A DNA stretch of 64,000 bases from Sulfotelmatobacter sp049792875 (GTDB taxonomy: Bacteria > Acidobacteriota > Terriglobia > Terriglobales > Acidobacteriaceae). Below the pieces are notes generated by a model, which was not told the DNA's origin, searched no databases, and was given only the letters and a program-made list of their open reading frames with translations. The translations under genes and the position numbers were made by a program. The stretch is from the NCBI GenBank assembly GCA_049792875.1, contig JBARBI010000124.1, forward strand, positions 1 to 64,000, written 5' to 3'. Positions 60,251 to 64,000 of this stretch are shown here, piece after piece; the first letter of the stretch is position 1, and every line of letters starts with the position of its first letter.

Positions 60251-60832
60251 ATGGCAAAGACAGCAATTGTGGTCGCAAGAAAAGTGGATACGAAAATCTT
60301 CGTTCTTCGCGGGCAGCGGGTCATCCTCGACACCGACCTCGCCGAGCTCTACGGAGTACAAGTCCGGCACCTGAATCAGCAGGTCAAGCGCAATGCGAAA
60401 CGATTCCCTCTCGCCTTCCGCTTTCAACTCTCTCCGCACGAACTCAAAATCTTGAGATCACAAAATGTGATCTCAAGTGAAGGCCACGGCGGCGCGCGCT
60501 ATCGTCCCTACGCCTTCACGGAACACGGTGCCATCATGGCGGCCACCGTGCTGAACTCCGAACGCGCGATCGAAATGAGCGTGTTCGTCGTTCTTGCCTT
60601 TGTCCGCATGCGTCGCGCCATCGCCGGAAACCGTCATATCCTGAGCAAGCTGGGGGAACTGGAACGCCGCCTGAAGAATCATGACTCCGACATCCAGGAC
60701 TTGATGGACGCAATCCGCGAACTCATGAGCCCCCCAGAGCCCAGCCGCAGCCGCATTGGATTCGAGGTGCCTTCAGGCCCAACTAGCAAGGGTCTCAAAG
60801 GTCGCACGGAGCAATTCCGACGGAACAGGTAA
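60251..60832 (+). CDS. ORF6N-domain DNA-binding protein
   Basis: 193 residues. The ORF6N domain (VRGQRVILDTDLAELYGVQV-like segment at 19-38, VRHLNQQVKRNAKRFPLAFR, then ILRSQNVISSEGHGG and YRPYAFTEHGAIMAATVLNS) covers about residues 10-120. It is followed by a helical oligomerisation region (AIAGNRHILSKLGELERRLK) and a basic tail. ORF6N occurs in phage antirepressors and in free-standing chromosomal proteins. Here the ILRSQNVISS motif is encoded by the palindrome at 60451-60477, which almost copies the one in the leader. That suggests autoregulation, inferred only. No phage genes are nearby. Confidence 0.87.
   Translation: MAKTAIVVARKVDTKIFVLRGQRVILDTDLAELYGVQVRHLNQQVKRNAKRFPLAFRFQLSPHELKILRSQNVISSEGHGGARYRPYAFTEHGAIMAATVLNSERAIEMSVFVVLAFVRMRRAIAGNRHILSKLGELERRLKNHDSDIQDLMDAIRELMSPPEPSRSRIGFEVPSGPTSKGLKGRTEQFRRNR
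60451..60477 (+). promoter_or_regulatory. Copy of the palindrome inside the ORF6N coding sequence
   Basis: CTTGAGATCACA, AAA, TGTGATCTCAAG: 26 of 27 bases identical to 60204-60230. It encodes ILRSQNVISS. The two sites are 247 bases apart centre to centre. Confidence 0.65.
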
Positions 60833-60967
60833 ATTGAAGGCCGATTAATCCTGCGCCCGCCATGAGTTGCTGAGTCTAGTAACCCTTACCAAAGATCGCT
60901 CGTCCCACCTCAATTCGCTAAAGATTCTGCACCCGCTGCCGATCCTCTCCCCTTAGAGGACCAGACT

Positions 60968-61138
60968 ATGATCACTTCAGTCAGCAGCGCTCACGCCAAC
61001 GACGCGCAAGAGGTCTCCAAGCCACATATCCTCAAGGTGGAACCACAAATCCAGACGCCAAAGAGCGGCGCCCTCTCGCACGACCAGGTCAGGCTCAAGA
61101 GCGCCGGCGAAGTCGACCACGACGCCGGCCGGAAGTAA
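60968..61138 (+). CDS. Small acidobacterial-type protein of 56 residues
   Basis: ATG with AGAGGA nine bases upstream and a TAA at 61136. The product begins MITSVSSAHANDAQEVSKPH and ends GALSHDQVRLKSAGEVDHDA plus GRK. The LSHDQVxLKSAGxVDHD ending is one I associate with short conserved proteins of this phylum. Likely disordered; function unknown. Missed by ordinary ORF thresholds. Confidence 0.55.
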   Translation: MITSVSSAHANDAQEVSKPHILKVEPQIQTPKSGALSHDQVRLKSAGEVDHDAGRK

Positions 61139-61186
61139 ACGTCGTTTCCACGATTCCGCAAACCACCACAGACGCCCGCGTCACCG

Positions 61187-61263
61187 TGGAAGAGCGGCGC
61201 TTTGAGCGGCGCTTTGAGCGCCGCGTTAAAGCGCGCTTAAATTATCAGGGCTTCAGCCCCTGT
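61187..61263 (-). repeat. R1-family palindrome, diverged, minus orientation
   Basis: On the minus strand: AGGGGCTGAAGCCCTGATAA ... CGCGGCGCTCAAAGCGCCGC. Both hairpins are present; the GGTACCT end is replaced by ACCACAGG. A Q-type inverted word (AAACGCCGGCGCCGGCGTCT) follows at about 61308-61330. Confidence 0.6.
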
Positions 61264-61327
61264 GGTCGTCTTTCCCTCCACAAGACCCGGCATGCCGACG
61301 AAAGTAGAAACGCCGGCGCCGGCGTCT

Positions 61328-61618
61328 CTACCCTTCGGCCTCGATGCCCCCAACCTCCGGTACGAATCCGATTCGCACCGGGCACATCCGGACGTTTCGG
61401 TCGCGGTAGTCCGTGCAGTAGAGCACGTCAAGCTTGACCGGCCGCACTCCGCCGCCGAACGTGCAGAACACGGTATTGCCGCCCGTCGCGCCGTATTGCA
61501 TGTGGACGGACGCGCACCCGACGCACAACCCACGCGGCCGCTTCGCCCGCTGGCGCCGCATCAGTCGCACAGCTCGCAAACCCGCGATCACAATCAGATA
61601 GAACACAATCCAAGGCAT
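61328..61618 (-). CDS. Small membrane protein with cysteine-rich tail
   Basis: 96 residues with a strong GGAGG ribosome site. N-terminal helix MPWIVFYLIVIAGLRAVRLM, then a basic stretch and a Cys-rich domain: CVGCASVHMQYGATGGNTVF followed by CTFGGGVRPVKLDVLYCTDY and a final C. The spaced CxxC, C and C could bind zinc in the cytoplasm. It lies downstream of the TROVE gene (178 bases, same strand). Confidence 0.65.
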   Translation of the reverse strand: MPWIVFYLIVIAGLRAVRLMRRQRAKRPRGLCVGCASVHMQYGATGGNTVFCTFGGGVRPVKLDVLYCTDYRDRNVRMCPVRIGFVPEVGGIEAEG

Positions 61619-61796
61619 CGAAACCTCCTTTCCCCGAAATTCATCTCCTCACTTAATTTCGGTCACCGGCCTTTCGCCCGCCAAACACTTCCCTGGCTTA
61701 GCGTGTGTCGCTCTCTCGCCGACGGCTCTGGCGGCCTGGTACTTCCGGGCCGCCGGACGGACGAATGCGTCCGCCCCCACATGAGCCGTTTGCGTT

Positions 61797-63119
61797 TTAC
61801 TCCGTCTGCTCCAGCGTGCGGATGTACTCGAGGACCGACTCGCTCCAGCCGTCGATGTGCGTCCACTTGCCGTAGCCGACGCCGTTCTTGTAGCTGGCCA
61901 CGTTGATCACATAGCCCTTGCCGCGAGGCGCAGGCACCGTGTCGTGCGCCTGCTCGTCGGTGATAACGATCAGGCGATCGTAGCCGTGCTTCTGATTCAG
62001 CTCGCCAACAGCGTTGCCGAGCTGCGTGCCGTTGTGCCGCTGCGAAGCGTCGATCGCGTCGCGCAGCGCAAAGCCGCGACGCGCCGGCACTTCGACCAGG
62101 GTGTCGGAAAAGCTGAACACCGCCACCTTCTCGCCGATCTCTCGCAGCAACACCGCGAGCCCGTACGCTGCGTCCGTACGCTGCATCTCGGAACGCTGCG
62201 AAAGCGGGGCGGTCATCGAGCCGGAAACGTCAACCAGCACGATGGTCTTCCCGCGCAGCGTCTCCTGCGGGTTGACCTGAGACACGCACTTCAGCATGGC
62301 CTGCTCCAGAGCCTCTTCCCACTGCGGAGCGTAACGCGCCGCAGCCAGGAAGCGGAACGGAAGCACACGCGCCGTGCTCATGGAACCGAGCGCGGCGAGC
62401 ACGAGATCCTCGTCCACTCCGACCTCGCGCATGTTGCGCAGGTTCCGGAGCAGAGCGAGAGCTCCCAGCTTCTGCTCGCGGAGCAATCGCTCCCAAGCCT
62501 CGCGTTTGTCGGCGCCAGAGCTGAGAGCAACTTCCCACGTGTCAGGAGCAGTGAGCTCGCCCGCGATCAGGCGCTTCCACACTTCGGCCTGCGCCTCGTC
62601 CCGCGGCTTGGCGTGAGCGAGGAACAGCACATCGCGCAGTTTGACAGGTCCGCCGCGATCGTACTTCGCCAGCGCATACTCATCGAACTTGGGGAAAGCC
62701 GCAGCCAGCCCCTTCTTCACCTGCGCCGACAGAGGCATGCGTCCGTCCTTCCAGTAAATGGCCACGAACTCGGCAAGCTCGTCGGCACGCTGAATAACGC
62801 GCGCCAGCGTCTCCGCCACAAAGCCGCGATGCGTGGCATGACGCGCCATTTCGCGTACGAGCAGAAGCGGCGCGTGACGCAGCTTCATCCTCTCGCGTCC
62901 CTCGACCGCAAGCGCGGCCACCTTCTCGGCCGCAACCTTGGGAACGAGCTCCGCGATGCGCCCCGCGATCTCGACCCCGTCTTCGTAGAACTGGCTCTCC
63001 CAGAGCAGGCAAGCCAGCACCGAGCGCCGCAGCTGCAGCTCCGTCGAAATGTTGGGGGCCGGCGCGCCTTCGTGGGTGCGCGGGCGGAAGTTCAGGTTAA
63101 CTAGATTCAGTCGAGCCAT
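61797..63119 (-). CDS. rsr: Ro60/Rsr-type TROVE domain RNA-binding protein with C-terminal VWA
   Basis: 440 residues, complete. Residues 20-250 are HEAT-like helices of the TROVE ring (QLRRSVLACLLWESQFYEDG, APLLLVREMARHATHRGFVA, DVLFLAHAKPRDEAQAEVWK, LLRNLRNMREVGVDEDLVLA). From about 270 the VWA domain has an intact MIDAS (IVLVDVSGSMTAPLS) and VITDEQAHDT. Bacterial Ro orthologues bind Y RNAs (YrlA) and gate PNPase for structured RNA decay. I see no recognisable Y RNA in the flanks. Preceded on the same strand by a BCS1-like AAA gene. Confidence 0.9.
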   Translation of the reverse strand: MARLNLVNLNFRPRTHEGAPAPNISTELQLRRSVLACLLWESQFYEDGVEIAGRIAELVPKVAAEKVAALAVEGRERMKLRHAPLLLVREMARHATHRGFVAETLARVIQRADELAEFVAIYWKDGRMPLSAQVKKGLAAAFPKFDEYALAKYDRGGPVKLRDVLFLAHAKPRDEAQAEVWKRLIAGELTAPDTWEVALSSGADKREAWERLLREQKLGALALLRNLRNMREVGVDEDLVLAALGSMSTARVLPFRFLAAARYAPQWEEALEQAMLKCVSQVNPQETLRGKTIVLVDVSGSMTAPLSQRSEMQRTDAAYGLAVLLREIGEKVAVFSFSDTLVEVPARRGFALRDAIDASQRHNGTQLGNAVGELNQKHGYDRLIVITDEQAHDTVPAPRGKGYVINVASYKNGVGYGKWTHIDGWSESVLEYIRTLEQTE

Positions 63120-63406
63120 AAGTGTGGCCTCCTTTGCGGCTGTCAGCGATCAGCTGTAAGCTTTCAGCAAGAAGCTTCTAGCTGCCGGCTTCTAGCTAAA
63201 CTTGTTTGTCATTCCGTACCTGCGTTCGCTGCCGTTGAGGAATCTGTTGTTGTTTCAATCGCCGGGGAATTAGGCGACGACGGCGTTTTAGACGGAAGTT
63301 CTGGCTAAACTACAGAGCGAAAGCTCTGGCAGGATTCCATACCTGCGTCGTCCGTTCCGAAGTAGCCGTTGTCTTCACCACCGGCGAACGTTTTCGGCGC
63401 TTGCGA
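63120..63406. other. Non-coding region between the AAA and TROVE genes with repeats
   Basis: 287 bases. It holds short repeated words (AGCTT/CTAGC at 63160-63200), a diverged CATTCCG..GGAATCTG palindrome (63207-63246) and a second partial copy (about 63333-63360). No tRNA-like module or conserved Y RNA stem was recognised, although this is where one would be expected. Confidence 0.5.
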
Positions 63407-64000
63407 CTATCCCCCCACAGACACCATTTCCATTTCTTCATCTCGGGGATGCGACCTTGCTACGCTGTCAGCCACGTGCCTGCCTGTCTGATCCTCCGCC
63501 ATGCCCAGCAGAAGACCCTGGAATTCCGCCATGGTCTCTGCCGAGCGACAGGCTTCTACGATCTCGCGTGCCTGATGCTCCGTTGCCTCGGGAAAGAATC
63601 TCCGATACAACTCCATCTTCTGTAGGTCAGACGCTTTCCCCAGATACAGCCTGTAATCAATTCGGCCTGGCCTGAGAAGTGCTGGATCGAGCGCTTCGAT
63701 CCGGTTCGTGGTCATCATGAACAAAACTCCAGTCGGTGCGAAGAACCCGTCCAGCACATTCAGCAAGCCCGAGAGTGTGACACCATTTTGGGTTGTGGCA
63801 CTCTCCTTTTCCTTTCTGAAAACGGCTGATACTTCGTCGCCAACAGCATTAGTGCTTGCAGCTACGCGAGCCTGTCCGCCTTTCATGCAGTCGATGTCTT
63901 CAAACAGCAGCACCGAATCCGCGGGAATCTGGTTGACCGCACTCATCAGGCTCCGGTCGTTAAAATCGCCCAGGTTCAGGCAATACACTGACAACCCGAA
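63407..64000 (-). CDS. BCS1-like AAA+ ATPase (partial, N-terminus beyond window)
   Basis: The visible 198 residues contain Walker B (SVLLFEDIDCMKGG), VTLSGLLNVLDGFFAPTGVL, the sensor and arginine-finger region MTTNRIEALDPALLRPGRID, and a C-terminal helical lid. The SGLLNVLDG and RIDYRL signatures are those of BCS1-type AAA ATPases. The N-terminal part and Walker A lie beyond base 64000. Upstream of TROVE on the same strand with 287 bases between. Confidence 0.88.
   Translation of the reverse strand, partial: FGLSVYCLNLGDFNDRSLMSAVNQIPADSVLLFEDIDCMKGGQARVAASTNAVGDEVSAVFRKEKESATTQNGVTLSGLLNVLDGFFAPTGVLFMMTTNRIEALDPALLRPGRIDYRLYLGKASDLQKMELYRRFFPEATEHQAREIVEACRSAETMAEFQGLLLGMAEDQTGRHVADSVARSHPRDEEMEMVSVGG

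Noticed and set aside
60204..60477. CRISPR or phage attachment site
   Set aside because: Only two copies of the palindrome, one within a gene, without regular spacers or phage genes.
63120..63406. Possible Y RNA (YrlA) next to the TROVE gene
   Set aside because: No tRNA-like T-arm (GTTCGA) or paired termini could be found on either strand; the visible repeats belong to the CATTCCG..GGAATCTG palindrome family.
1..64000. tRNA or rRNA genes
   Set aside because: No cloverleaf with a GTTCGA-type T-arm or rRNA-like conserved stretch was recognised on either strand by eye.

Overview
The window is GC-rich chromosomal DNA that most likely comes from an acidobacterium (Acidobacteriota, a Koribacter/Terriglobia-like lineage). 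The main reason is five separate secreted proteins of the VWFA-related Acidobacterial domain family. Supporting features are a Ser/Thr kinase with a TolB-like propeller, many exported amidohydrolases and metallopeptidases, and an MglA-type GTPase. I assign this from family knowledge; no database search was run. No tRNA, rRNA, CRISPR array or prophage was seen.

Layout. 1-7.7 kb: ECF sigma factor (cut by the window start), small hypothetical genes, a metallothionein-like protein, an STAS/receiver protein divergent from a receptor Ser/Thr kinase, and small conserved proteins. 7.9-13 kb: the translation operon infC-rpmI-rplT-pheS-pheT. 13-21 kb: an FMN 2-hydroxy-acid oxidase, a decayed EAL-HDOD fragment, HIT protein, RlpA, a VapBC-type toxin-antitoxin pair and a mutY fused in frame to a TonB-C protein. 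21-30 kb: redoxin, M28 peptidase, a cyclase-like protein, a TonB protein and aspS. 30-37 kb: a REP-associated transposase flanked by its palindromes, an amidohydrolase, an aminotransferase, Cu/Zn SOD and a zapB-like/zapA cell-division pair. 37-54 kb: a hybrid histidine kinase, lgt, SDR, rluD, four of the five VWFA-related proteins (the first starts at 36.1 kb) and mglA. 54-64 kb: M13 peptidase, GIDE-like protein, an atypical amidotransferase, an ORF6N protein with operator-like palindromes, and a Ro60-type TROVE gene downstream of a BCS1-like AAA ATPase.

The most striking feature is the density of small palindromic elements. One bipartite family (R1, two hairpins ending in a GGTACCT-like core and a GCGCCACCC tail) flanks a RAYT transposase on both sides, forms inverted pairs (REPIN-like), and recurs at least eight times in the window, once inside mutY in frame. 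A second family (P, ends CCCCA and TGGGGCACCC around a CGCAAAGrACGCG core) occurs seven times, twice inside coding genes in frame (pheT and an aminotransferase). These elements therefore add peptides to housekeeping proteins, as Rickettsia palindromic elements do, and one of them sits at the break point of a pseudogene.

Genes that probably work together: the infC-pheT translation operon; VapB/VapC; zapB-like/zapA; the STAS/receiver protein with the divergent kinase (inferred); TROVE with the AAA ATPase and a small membrane protein (inferred from order only).
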